Translations under genes and position numbers: made by a program
The notes under the pieces: generated by a model
What the model was told of the DNA's origin: nothing
What the model saw: the letters and a program-made list of their open reading frames with translations, nothing else
Databases searched by the model: none
Shown: positions 7,575-19,100 of the stretch, one piece after another
How positions within the stretch are numbered: position 1 is the first letter of the stretch
Layout: every line of letters begins with the position of its first letter
Assembly: GCA_964035575.1 (NCBI GenBank)
Contig: OZ037872.1
Location: 744,001 to 808,000 of the forward strand
Direction: 5' to 3'
Length of the DNA stretch: 64,000 nucleotides
From: Rhynchopus sp. YZ270_cl-10
Lineage: Eukaryota; Euglenozoa; Diplonemea; Diplonemida; Diplonemidae

Positions 7575-9144
7575 TTATCTCCATATCTCCAAACGATGGC
7601 TGACACGCGTATTGCACAAAGGACATTCCTCTAAAGCCAGCGCACACGTCGCACAGGCGCCAACATGTTTACACGGCATCAACACCGTGTTACACACGTT
7701 CTGTATGACACGTTGAAATTGAGTAAAGATGTATTGAAAAGATCCATACCTCGTTGCACACTGGACATGACTTATCAGCATTCCTTGAAGATGGCGAACA
7801 ACTAGAGCTCCTCAAGGACCGTGGGCTCGCAGACGGGGACGCATCGAATTGCTTTGAGAGATCAGAAAGGGGATGAATCCTTCCGGACACTAGACATGTC
7901 AGTGGGACCTCGGCAAGGCTGAGGCCACAGTCGTCACACACTTCTATTCTCATTTGAGCGTTCTTTGGAGAAGGCACATCCACGTTAGCCTCTGGCACGT
8001 TCTCGTCTTCGTCACTCTGGGGCGTGTCATCACCGACATGCCCAGGGAGGGAGTCAGCCTCTTCAGGTTTCAGAGCACCACACATCCTGCAGACTCCGCC
8101 GCTGGTGTTAGCATACGTGCAAGCTGGGCAGATGAACTTCACTATTCGTGACTTTTTCCTCCCCTTCATCTGTTTGCTGTCGATACCAAGTTGGTCCCAA
8201 ATGTTGTGCACCACAGCAGCACGGTCAGCCAGGCATCCAATCATCTGGAGGCACGCCTCGGGGACCCCCAGGATGGGCTTCTTAAAGAGACCGGTTTCGT
8301 AGCACATCATCTGCAGCTGGCCAAGAGACACACTGCAGTTGATACGTTGTGCAGAGTACATGTATTCCCCCGTTGGTGCGTAAACATCAAGGCGTGCTCC
8401 AGTGTGGAGAACCAATTTTGTTTTCCCACTTGGCGTTTGGAACGTGACTACTTCGCCTCGGTCCATTGCAGCAATTATGTTATGTCTCTCTGACTTTTGT
8501 GAGTTTTTCGGTGACGGGCAACCTTGCTCTGAACCGGATGGGAGGCCGCTTGCATCCCCCCACTTCGGGCCTCGATGAGGTCTGCCTGTGTGAACGCAGA
8601 ACAGTGGTGTAGCGACTAAGGGCAGTCCACAGTCGGCGCAGCAGTTTCCCTCCACATCCTCGTGAAGAGAGACATCAGTTGTTAAGACAAATGCGGACAG
8701 CGTATGCGGTACGGCAGCAAGGTCGGCAAGGTGCGCAAGGTCGCTTAAGAGGTTGAGAAGTGCCACACCATTTGCCTTCACTCGGCATATCGGCTTATCT
8801 TTGAGATTGAGAAGAGTGACTGTACCAACGTCGCCGACGGTCTTCGTTGACGTGGTCAAACCTTGTACTGCATGATCCCAAATCCCATCGTACAAAACCT
8901 CAAGAAACCTGCAGCGACATAAACATATTGTGATTTCAGTTCCGTTTTCATCCTCCATCTTCACATAATCTCCTAGATCAAGTGCGGATTTCAATAGGTG
9001 TGGCACGGGCTCCTCTAGCGGAGGTGGCGGTAAACGTTTTGACTCAATGTACCAATCAACAGTTTCTAGAACTTGGTCACTATTCCTCCGCTCTTCTATA
9101 ATCTTTGTATCATCTTTGGTTGAACGAGAGGAGCCCCCTCCCAT
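7575..9144 (-). CDS. RING-finger (C3HC4) protein with RanBP2-type finger, duplicated CxxCGL motif and N-myristoylation signal
   Basis: Exons 9144-7750 and 7700-7575 give 506 residues. The first in-frame ATG starts MGGGSSRS, a good N-myristoylation signal, so membrane attachment is likely. C339-x2-C342-x9-C352-x2-C355 (FICPACTYAN...CRMC) is a RanBP2-type zinc finger. The C-terminal RING has CPVC (460-463), then PCKH (474-477), ACATC (480-484) and CPLC (491-494), a C3HC4 pattern of the IAP/MGRN kind, suggesting E3 ubiquitin-ligase activity with RanBP2-finger binding, perhaps to ubiquitin. A motif CADCGLPLVATPLFCVHTGR (169-188) recurs as CDDCGLSLAEVPLTCLVSGR (403-422), each followed by x-H, a possible extra metal site. 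Residues 60-160 and 225-325 are folded-looking but unrecognised. Alternative GTG starts upstream were rejected. Confidence 0.85.
7701..7749 (-). other. 49-nt intron of the RING gene
   Basis: Donor GAG|GTATGG (7750/7749) and acceptor CATACAG|AAC (7701/7700), phase 0. Removing it joins CPVCNE to NVCNTVLMPCKHVG and completes the RING finger. A TTTACTCAAT stretch is a possible branch site. The candidate intron at 2278-2326 has the same length. Confidence 0.9.
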
Positions 9145-9200
9145 TGATTTATGGTAAAAACCTGTAAGGGGTTGTGAGGGGTTCACATTCGTCTGGGGTG

Positions 9201-9220
9201 AAAAAAAAGGTATAAAATAA
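9201..9220 (-). promoter_or_regulatory. Candidate core promoter of the RING gene (TTTTATA-CC-T8)
   Basis: Minus strand reads TTATTTTATACC followed by eight T, 57 nt before the ATG at 9144. It contains a plausible TATA box and the recurrent C/T-run. Between it and the ATG lies ATGTGA, a start-stop upstream frame. Confidence 0.4.
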
Positions 9221-9257
9221 GTTCTTAAGGGAGGCACGCCCTGTCAATATAGCCTTG

Positions 9258-9285
9258 AGAACCTCAAGGGATCCCTTGAGGTTCT
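9258..9285. repeat. Perfect 28-bp palindrome
   Basis: AGAACCTCAAGG, centre GATC, then the exact reverse complement. The CCTTGAG arm also occurs just before it (9253-9259), so a second, shorter inverted repeat CCTTGAG-AAC-CTCAAGG overlaps the left half. It lies between the RING gene promoter and the satellite. Confidence 0.9.
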
Positions 9286-9795
9286 GGTGGTAGTGTAATG
9301 AAAGTTAGGGAGAGGGATACAATCGTTATTTCCCACCCTGCTGTCAGGTCCACGGGAGCCTAAGGTGTAGCTTCGTGACTGGACCAGGTCTCTCTCCCAA
9401 CCCGACACATCTCTAGTCTGAACGCATATTAAAAATAAAACTGTCCAGCTTCTAATCTTACGCATCTTCAAATATGCGTTAATACGTCTGTTCCGCTAAA
9501 TCTTCTTCAACGTGTGTAGAGCAAAAGATCCGAAATACAGAGTATAAAACAAACCATCAACTTCAAATCGAATGTTTCAACTCATCTCATCAAACACTTA
9601 CTGACACTACGTATAACATTCACAGCACCCTTTTACAAGGATCTCGAAGACCGGTCGTCTGTAATCTGTTCCTTATAAAACAAATGCTACACTCATAGCA
9701 TTTCCCTTACACGTAATAAAGTCAAGTCTCCAAACCTCGCGTCTTCACTCGTCTCGAAGTCACTCTTCAAATTTACCATTTTCACATGTGTCTTT
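9286..9795. other. Transition between the gene region and the satellite
   Basis: Unique-looking sequence, AT-richer after 9420. A short minus-strand frame (9465-9244, about 72 codons) begins MRKIRSWTVLFLICVQ but has no other support. A hairpin lies at 9461-9480. From 9480 to 9780 I see no gene, no mobile element and no telomere repeat. Confidence 0.55.
9461..9480. repeat. Short inverted repeat ACGCAT...ATGCGT
   Basis: Six-base arms flank an 8-nt loop. It may be chance; it is the only other small hairpin I noted in the transition zone. Confidence 0.4.
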
Positions 9796-10183
9796 CTTGT
9801 GTCTCAAACACACGCGTTCTGTCGCGCTGTTTCGTGTGTCTAAAACGCAAGCGTTCTAACGCGCTGTTTTCGTGCGTCTAAAACGCACGCGTTCTATCGC
9901 GCTGTTTTCGTGTGTCTAAAACGCAACCGTTCTATCGCGCTGTTTCGTGTGTCTAAAACGCAAGCGTTCTATCGCGCTGTTTTCGTGTGTCTAAAACGCA
10001 CGCGTTCTCTCGCGCTGTTTTCGTGTGTCTAAAACGCAAGCGTTCTATCGCGCTGTTTCGTGTGTCTAAAACGCAACCGTTCTATCGCGCTGTTTCGTGT
10101 GTCTAAAACGCACGCGTTCTCTCGCGCTATTTCGTGTGTCTAAAACGCAAGCGTTCTATAGCGCTGTTTTCGTGTGTCTAAAA

Positions 10184-13100
10184 CGCACTCGTTCTGTCGC
10201 GCTGTTTCGTGTGTCTAAAACGCACGCGTTCTATCGCGCTGTTTTCGTGTGTCTAAAACGCACGCGTTCTATCGCGCTGTTTTCGTGTGTCTAAAACGCA
10301 CGCGTTCTATCGCGCTGTTTTCGTTTGTCTAAAACGCACGCGTTCTATCGCGCTGTTTTCGTGTGTCTAAAACGCACGCGTTCTATCGCGCTGTTTTCGT
10401 GTGTCTAAAACGCAAGCGTTCTATCGCGCTGTTTTCGTGTGTCTAAAACGCACGCGTTCTCTGGCGCTGTTTTCGTGTGTCTAAAACGCACGCGTTCTAT
10501 CGCGCTGTTTCGTGTGTCTAAAACGCACGCGTTCTATCGCGCTGTTTTCGTGTGTCTAAAACGCACGCGTTCTATCGCGCTGTTTTCGTGTGTCTAAAAC
10601 GCAAGCGTTCTATCGCGCTGTTTTCGTGTGTCTAAAACGCAACCGTTCTATCGCGCTGTTTTCGTGTGTCTAAAACGCACGCGTTCTATCGCGCTGTTTT
10701 CGTGTGTCTAAAACGCACGCGTTCTATCGCGCTGTTTTCGTGTGTCTAAAACGCAAGCGTTCTATCGCGCTGTTTTCGTGTGTCTAAAACGCAAGCGTTC
10801 TATCGCGCTGTTTTCGTGTGTCTAAAACGCACGCGTTCTATCGCGCTGTTTTCGTGTGTCTAAAACGCAAGCGTTCTATCGCGCTGTTTTCGTGTGTCTA
10901 AAACGCAAGCGTTCTATCGCGCTGTTTTCGTGTGTCTAAAACGCAAGCGTTCTATCGCGCTGTTTTCGTGTGTCTAAAACGCACGCGTTCTATCGCGCTG
11001 TTTTCGTGTGTCTAAAACGCAAGCGTTCTATCGCGCTGTTTTCGTGTGTCTAAAACTCACGCGTTCTATCGCGCTGTTTTCGTGTGTCTAAAACGCACGC
11101 GTTCTATCGCGCTGTTTTCGTGTGTCTAAAACTCACGCGTTCTATCGCGCTGTTTTCGTGTGTCTAAAACGCACGCGTTCTATCGCGCTGTTTTCGTGTG
11201 TCTAAAACGCAAGCGTTGTATCGCGCTGTTTTCGTGTGTCTAAAACGCAAGCGTTCTATCGCGCTGTTTTCGTGTGTCTAAAACGCAAGCGTTGTATCGC
11301 GCTGTTTTCGTTTGTCTAAAACGCAAGCGTTCTATCGCGCTGTTTTCGTGTGTCTAAAACGCAAGCGTTCTATCGCGCTGTTTTCGTGTGTCTAAAACGC
11401 AACCGTTCTATCGCGCTGTTTCGTGTGTCTAAAACGCAAGCGTTCTATCGCGCTGTTTTCGTGTGTCTAAAACTCACGCGTTCTATCGCGCTGTTTTCGT
11501 GTGTCTAAAACGCACGCGTTCTATCGCGCTGTTTTCGTGTGTCTAAAACGCAACCGTTCTATCGCGCTGTTTTCGTGTGTCTAAAACGCAACCGTTCTAT
11601 CGCGCTGTTTTCGTGTGTCTAAAACGCACGCGTTCTATCGCGCTGTTTTCGTGTGTCTAAAACGCAACCGTTCTATCGCGCTGTTTTCGTGTGTCTAAAA
11701 CGCACGCGTTCAATCGCGCTGTTTTCGTGTGTCTAAAACGCAAGCGTTGTATCGCGCTGTTTTCGTGTGTCTAAAACGCAAGCGTTCTATCGCGCTGTTT
11801 TCGTGTGTCTAAAACGCAAGCGTTGTATCGCGCTGTTTTCGTTTGTCTAAAACGCAAGCGTTCTATCGCGCTGTTTTCGTGTGTCTAAAACGCAAGCGTT
11901 CTGTCGCGCTGTTTCGTGTGTCTAAAACGCACGCGTTCTCTCGCGCTATTTCGTGTGTCTAAAACGCAACCGTTCTATCGCGCTGTTTCGTGTGTCTAAA
12001 ACGCAAGCGTTCTATCGCGCTGTTTTCGTGTGTCTAAAACGCACGCGTTCTATCGCGCTGTTTTCGTGTGTCTAAAACGCAACCGTTGTATCGCGCTGTT
12101 TTAGTGTGTCTAAAACGCAAGCGTTCTATCGCGCTGTATTCGTGTGTCTAAAACGCACGCGTTCTATCGCGCTGTTTTCGTGTGTCTAAAACGCAAGCGT
12201 TGTATCGCGCTGTTTTCGTGTGTCTAAAACGCAAGCGTTCTATCGCGCTGTTTTCGTGTGTCTAAAACTCACGCGTTCTATCGCGCTGTTTTCGTGTGTC
12301 TAAAACGCACGCGTTCTATCGCGCTGTTTTCGTGTGTCTAAAACTCACGCGTTCTATCGCGCTGTTTTCGTGTGTCTAAAACGCAAGCGTTCTATCGCGC
12401 TGTTTTCGTGTGTCTAAAACGCAACCGTTCTATCGCGCTGTTTCGTGTGTCTAAAACGCAAGCGTTCTATCGCGCTGTTTTCGTGTGTCTAAAACTCACG
12501 CGTTCTATCGCGCTGTTTTCGTGTGTCTAAAACGCAACCGTTCTATCGCGCTGTTTTCGTGTGTCTAAAACGCAAGCGTTCTATCGCGCTGTTTTCGTGT
12601 GTCTAAAACGCAACCGTTCTATCGCGCTGTTTCGTGTGTCTAAAACGCAACCGTTCTATCGCGCTGTTTTCGTGTGTCTAAAACGCAAGCGTTCTATCGC
12701 GCTGTTTTCGTGTGTCTAAAACTCACGCGTTCTATCGCGCTGTTTTCGTGTGTCTAAAACGCAAGCGTTCTATCGCGCTGTTTTCGTGTGTCTAAAACTC
12801 ACGCGTTCTATCGCGCTGTTTTCGTGTGTCTAAAACGCACGCGTTCTATCGCGCTGTTTTCGTTTGTCTAAAACGCAAGCGTTCTATCGCGCTGTTTTCG
12901 TGTGTCTAAAACTCACGCGTTCTATCGCGCTGTTTTCGTGTGTCTAAAACGCAAGCGTTCTATCGCGCTGTTTTCGTGTGTCTAAAACTCACGCGTTCTA
13001 TCGCGCTGTTTTCGTGTGTCTAAAACGCACGCGTTCTATCGCGCTGTTTTCGTTTGTCTAAAACGCAAGCGTTCTATCGCGCTGTTTTCGTGTGTCTAAA

Positions 13101-16100
13101 ACGCAAGCGTTCTATCGCGCTGTTTTCGTGTGTCTAAAACTCACGCGTTCTATCGCGCTGTTTTCGTGTGTCTAAAACGCACGCGTTCTATCGCGCTGTT
13201 TTCGTTTGTCTAAAACGCAAGCGTTCTATCGCGCTGTTTTCGTGTGTCTAAAACGCAACCGTTCTATCGCGCTGTTTTCGTGTGTCTAAAACTCACGCGT
13301 TCTATCGCGCTGTTTTCGTGTGTCTAAAACGCAAGCGTTCTATCGCGCTGTTTCGTGTGTCTAAAACGCAAGCGTTGTATCGCGCTGTTTTCGTGTGTCT
13401 AAAACGCAACCGTTCTATCGCGCTGTTTTCGTGTGTCTAAAACGCAAGCGTTGTATCGCGCTGTTTTCGTGTGTCTAAAACGCAACCGTTCTATCGCGCT
13501 GTTTTCGTGTGTCTAAAACGCAAGCGTTGTATCGCGCTGTTTTCGTGTGTCTAAAACGCAAGCGTTCTATCGCGCTGTTTTCGTGTGTCTAAAACGCAAC
13601 CGTTCTATCGCGCTGTTTTCGTGTGTCTAAAACGCAAGCGTTCTATCGCGCTGTTTTCGTGTGTCTAAAACGCAAGCGTTCTATCGCGCTGTTTTCGTGT
13701 GTCTAAAACTCACGCGTTCTATCGCGCTGTTTTCGTGTGTCTAAAACGCACGCGTTCTATCGCGCTGTTTTCGTGTGTCTAAAACGCAAGCGTTCTATCG
13801 CGCTGTTTTCGTTTGTCTAAAACGCAAGCGTTCTATCGCGCTGTTTTCGTGTGTCTAAAACGCAAGCGTTCTATCGCGCTGTTTTCGTGTGTCTAAAACG
13901 CACGCGTTCTATCGCGCTGTTTTCGTGTGTCTAAAACGCAAGCGTTCTATCGCGCTGTTTTCGTTTGTCTAAAACGCAAGCGTTCTATCGCGCTGTTTTC
14001 GTTTGTCTAAAACGCAAGCGTTCTATCGCGCTGTTTTCGTGTGTCTAAAACGCACGCGTTCTATCGCGCTGTTTTCGTGTGTCTAAAACGCAAGCGTTCT
14101 ATCGCGCTGTTTTCGTTTGTCTAAAACGCAAGCGTTCTATCGCGCTGTTTTCGTGTGTCTAAAACGCAACCGTTCTATCGCGCTGTTTCGTGTGTCTAAA
14201 ACGCAAGCGTTCTATCGCGCTGTTTTCGTGTGTCTAAAACGCACGCGTTCTATCGCGCTGTTTTCGTGTGTCTAAAACGCAAGCGTTCTATCGCGCTGTT
14301 TTCGTGTGTCTAAAACGCAAGCGTTGTATCGCGCTGTTTTCGTGTGTCTAAAACGCAAGCGTTCTATCGCGCTGTTTTCGTGTGTCTAAAACGCAAGCGT
14401 TGTATCGCGCTGTTTTCGTGTGTCTAAAACGCAAGCGTTCTATCGCGCTGTTTTCGTTTGTCTAAAACGCAACCGTTCTATCGCGCTGTTTTCGTGTGTC
14501 TAAAACGCAAGCGTTCTATCGCGCTGTTTTCGTGTGTCTAAAACGCAACCGTTCTATCGCGCTGTTTTCGTGTGTCTAAAACGCACGCGTTCTATCGCGC
14601 TGTTTTCGTGTGTCTAAAACGCAAGCGTTCTATCGCGCTGTTTTCGTGTGTCTAAAACTCACGCGTTCTATCGCGCTGTTTTCGTGTGTCTAAAACGCAA
14701 CCGTTCTATCGCGCTGTTTTCGTGTGTCTAAAACGCAAGCGTTCTATCGCGCTGTTTTCGTGAGTCTAAAACGCAACCGTTCTATCGCGCTGTTTTCGTG
14801 TGTCTAAAACGCACGCGTTCTATCGCGCTGTTTTCGTGTGTCTAAAACGCAAGCGTTCTATCGCGCTGTTTTCGTGTGTCTAAAACGCAAGCGTTCTATC
14901 GCGCTGTTTTCGTGAGTCTAAAACGCAACCGTTCTATCGCGCTGTTTTCGTGTGTCTAAAACGCACGCGTTCTATCGCGCTGTTTTCGTGTGTCTAAAAC
15001 GCAAGCGTTCTATCGCGCTGTTTTCGTGTGTCTAAAACGCAAGCGTTCTATCGCGCTGTTTTCGTGAGTCTAAAACGCAACCGTTCTATCGCGCTGTTTT
15101 CGTGTGTCTAAAACGCAAGCGTTCTATCGCGCTGTTTTCGTGTGTCTAAAACGCAAGCGTTCTATCGCGCTGTTTTCGTGTGTCTAAAACTCACGCGTTC
15201 TATCGCGCTGTTTTCGTGTGTCTAAAACGCACGCGTTCTATCGCGCTGTTTTCGTGTGTCTAAAACGCAAGCGTTCTATCGCGCTGTTTTCGTGTGTCTA
15301 AAACGCAAGCGTTCTATCGCGCTGTTTTCGTTTGTCTAAAACGCAAGCGTTCTATCGCGCTGTTTTCGTGTGTCTAAAACGCACGCGTTCTATCGCGCTG
15401 TTTTCGTGTGTCTAAAACGCAAGCGTTCTGTCGCGCTGTTTCGTGTGTCTAAAACGCACGCGTTCTCTCGCGCTATTTCGTGTGTCTAAAACGCAACCGT
15501 TCTATCGCGCTGTTTCGTGTGTCTAAAACGCAAGCGTTCTATCGCGCTGTTTTCGTGTGTCTAAAACGCACGCGTTCTATCGCGCTGTTTTCGTGTGTCT
15601 AAAACGCAACCGTTGTATCGCGCTGTTTTAGTGTGTCTAAAACGCAAGCGTTCTATCGCGCTGTATTCGTGTGTCTAAAACGCACGCGTTCTATCGCGCT
15701 GTTTTCGTGTGTCTAAAACGCAAGCGTTGTATCGCGCTGTTTTCGTGTGTCTAAAACGCAAGCGTTCTATCGCGCTGTTTTCGTGTGTCTAAAACTCACG
15801 CGTTCTATCGCGCTGTTTTCGTGTGTCTAAAACGCACGCGTTCTATCGCGCTGTTTTCGTGTGTCTAAAACTCACGCGTTCTATCGCGCTGTTTTCGTGT
15901 GTCTAAAACGCAAGCGTTCTATCGCGCTGTTTTCGTGTGTCTAAAACGCAACCGTTCTATCGCGCTGTTTCGTGTGTCTAAAACGCAAGCGTTCTATCGC
16001 GCTGTTTTCGTGTGTCTAAAACTCACGCGTTCTATCGCGCTGTTTTCGTGTGTCTAAAACGCAACCGTTCTATCGCGCTGTTTTCGTGTGTCTAAAACGC

Positions 16101-19100
16101 AAGCGTTCTATCGCGCTGTTTTCGTGTGTCTAAAACGCAACCGTTCTATCGCGCTGTTTCGTGTGTCTAAAACGCAACCGTTCTATCGCGCTGTTTTCGT
16201 GTGTCTAAAACGCAAGCGTTCTATCGCGCTGTTTTCGTGTGTCTAAAACTCACGCGTTCTATCGCGCTGTTTTCGTGTGTCTAAAACGCAAGCGTTCTAT
16301 CGCGCTGTTTTCGTGTGTCTAAAACTCACGCGTTCTATCGCGCTGTTTTCGTGTGTCTAAAACGCACGCGTTCTATCGCGCTGTTTTCGTTTGTCTAAAA
16401 CGCAAGCGTTCTATCGCGCTGTTTTCGTGTGTCTAAAACTCACGCGTTCTATCGCGCTGTTTTCGTGTGTCTAAAACGCAAGCGTTCTATCGCGCTGTTT
16501 TCGTGTGTCTAAAACTCACGCGTTCTATCGCGCTGTTTTCGTGTGTCTAAAACGCACGCGTTCTATCGCGCTGTTTTCGTTTGTCTAAAACGCAAGCGTT
16601 CTATCGCGCTGTTTTCGTGTGTCTAAAACGCAAGCGTTCTATCGCGCTGTTTTCGTGTGTCTAAAACTCACGCGTTCTATCGCGCTGTTTTCGTGTGTCT
16701 AAAACGCACGCGTTCTATCGCGCTGTTTTCGTTTGTCTAAAACGCAAGCGTTCTATCGCGCTGTTTTCGTGTGTCTAAAACGCAACCGTTCTATCGCGCT
16801 GTTTTCGTGTGTCTAAAACTCACGCGTTCTATCGCGCTGTTTTCGTGTGTCTAAAACGCAAGCGTTCTATCGCGCTGTTTCGTGTGTCTAAAACGCAAGC
16901 GTTGTATCGCGCTGTTTTCGTGTGTCTAAAACGCAACCGTTCTATCGCGCTGTTTTCGTGTGTCTAAAACGCAAGCGTTGTATCGCGCTGTTTTCGTGTG
17001 TCTAAAACGCAACCGTTCTATCGCGCTGTTTTCGTGTGTCTAAAACGCAAGCGTTGTATCGCGCTGTTTTCGTGTGTCTAAAACGCAAGCGTTCTATCGC
17101 GCTGTTTTCGTGTGTCTAAAACGCAACCGTTCTATCGCGCTGTTTTCGTGTGTCTAAAACGCAAGCGTTCTATCGCGCTGTTTTCGTGTGTCTAAAACGC
17201 AAGCGTTCTATCGCGCTGTTTTCGTGTGTCTAAAACTCACGCGTTCTATCGCGCTGTTTTCGTGTGTCTAAAACGCACGCGTTCTATCGCGCTGTTTTCG
17301 TGTGTCTAAAACGCAAGCGTTCTATCGCGCTGTTTTCGTTTGTCTAAAACGCAAGCGTTCTATCGCGCTGTTTTCGTGTGTCTAAAACGCAAGCGTTCTA
17401 TCGCGCTGTTTTCGTGTGTCTAAAACGCACGCGTTCTATCGCGCTGTTTTCGTGTGTCTAAAACGCAAGCGTTCTATCGCGCTGTTTTCGTTTGTCTAAA
17501 ACGCAAGCGTTCTATCGCGCTGTTTTCGTGTGTCTAAAACGCACGCGTTCTATCGCGCTGTTTTCGTGTGTCTAAAACGCAAGCGTTCTATCGCGCTGTT
17601 TTCGTTTGTCTAAAACGCAAGCGTTCTATCGCGCTGTTTTCGTGTGTCTAAAACGCAACCGTTCTATCGCGCTGTTTCGTGTGTCTAAAACGCAAGCGTT
17701 CTATCGCGCTGTTTTCGTGTGTCTAAAACGCACGCGTTCTATCGCGCTGTTTTCGTGTGTCTAAAACGCAAGCGTTCTATCGCGCTGTTTTCGTGTGTCT
17801 AAAACGCAAGCGTTGTATCGCGCTGTTTTCGTGTGTCTAAAACGCAAGCGTTCTATCGCGCTGTTTTCGTTTGTCTAAAACGCAACCGTTCTATCGCGCT
17901 GTTTTCGTGTGTCTAAAACGCAAGCGTTCTATCGCGCTGTTTTCGTGTGTCTAAAACGCAACCGTTCTATCGCGCTGTTTTCGTGTGTCTAAAACGCACG
18001 CGTTCTATCGCGCTGTTTTCGTGTGTCTAAAACGCAAGCGTTCTATCGCGCTGTTTTCGTGTGTCTAAAACTCACGCGTTCTATCGCGCTGTTTTCGTGT
18101 GTCTAAAACGCAACCGTTCTATCGCGCTGTTTTCGTGTGTCTAAAACGCAAGCGTTCTATCGCGCTGTTTTCGTGTGTCTAAAACTCACGCGTTCTATCG
18201 CGCTGTTTTCGTGTGTCTAAAACGCACGCGTTCTATCGCGCTGTTTTCGTGTGTCTAAAACGCAAGCGTTCTATCGCGCTGTTTTCGTGTGTCTAAAACG
18301 CAAGCGTTCTATCGCGCTGTTTTCGTGAGTCTAAAACGCAACCGTTCTATCGCGCTGTTTTCGTGTGTCTAAAACGCAAGCGTTCTATCGCGCTGTTTTC
18401 GTGTGTCTAAAACGCAAGCGTTCTATCGCGCTGTTTTCGTGTGTCTAAAACTCACGCGTTCTATCGCGCTGTTTTCGTGTGTCTAAAACGCACGCGTTCT
18501 ATCGCGCTGTTTTCGTGTGTCTAAAACGCAAGCGTTCTATCGCGCTGTTTTCGTGTGTCTAAAACGCAAGCGTTCTATCGCGCTGTTTTCGTTTGTCTAA
18601 AACGCAAGCGTTCTATCGCGCTGTTTTCGTGTGTCTAAAACGCAACCGTTCTATCGCGCTGTTTCGTGTGTCTAAAACGCAAGCGTTCTATCGCGCTGTT
18701 TTCGTGTGTCTAAAACGCAAGCGTTGTATCGCGCTGTTTTCGTGTGTCTAAAACGCAAGCGTTCTATCGCGCTGTTTTCGTGTGTCTAAAACGCAAGCGT
18801 TCTATCGCGCTGTTTTCGTGTGTCTAAAACGCAAGCGTTGTATCGCGCTGTTTTCGTGTGTCTAAAACGCAATCGTTCTATCGCGCTGTTTTCGTGTGTC
18901 TAAAACGCAAGCGTTCTATCGCGCTGTTTTCGTGTGTCTAAAACGCAACCGTTCTATCGCGCTGTTTTCGTGTGTCTAAAACTCACGCGTTCTATCGCGC
19001 TGTTTTCGTGTGTCTAAAACTCACGCGTTCTATCGCGCTGTTTTCGTGTGTCTAAAACGCACGCGTTCTATCGCGCTGTTTTCGTTTGTCTAAAACGCAA

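Noticed and set aside
9145-9237. RING protein start at 9237
   Set aside because: It is a GTG codon. The ATG at 9144 gives a myristoylation signal, and the stretch before it contains the promoter-like element.
9244-9471. Small minus-strand ORF with a hydrophobic start (MRKIRSWTVLFLICVQ)
   Set aside because: Only about 72 codons from its ATG, low-complexity ending, overlaps the palindrome, no promoter-like element. Not strong enough to call.
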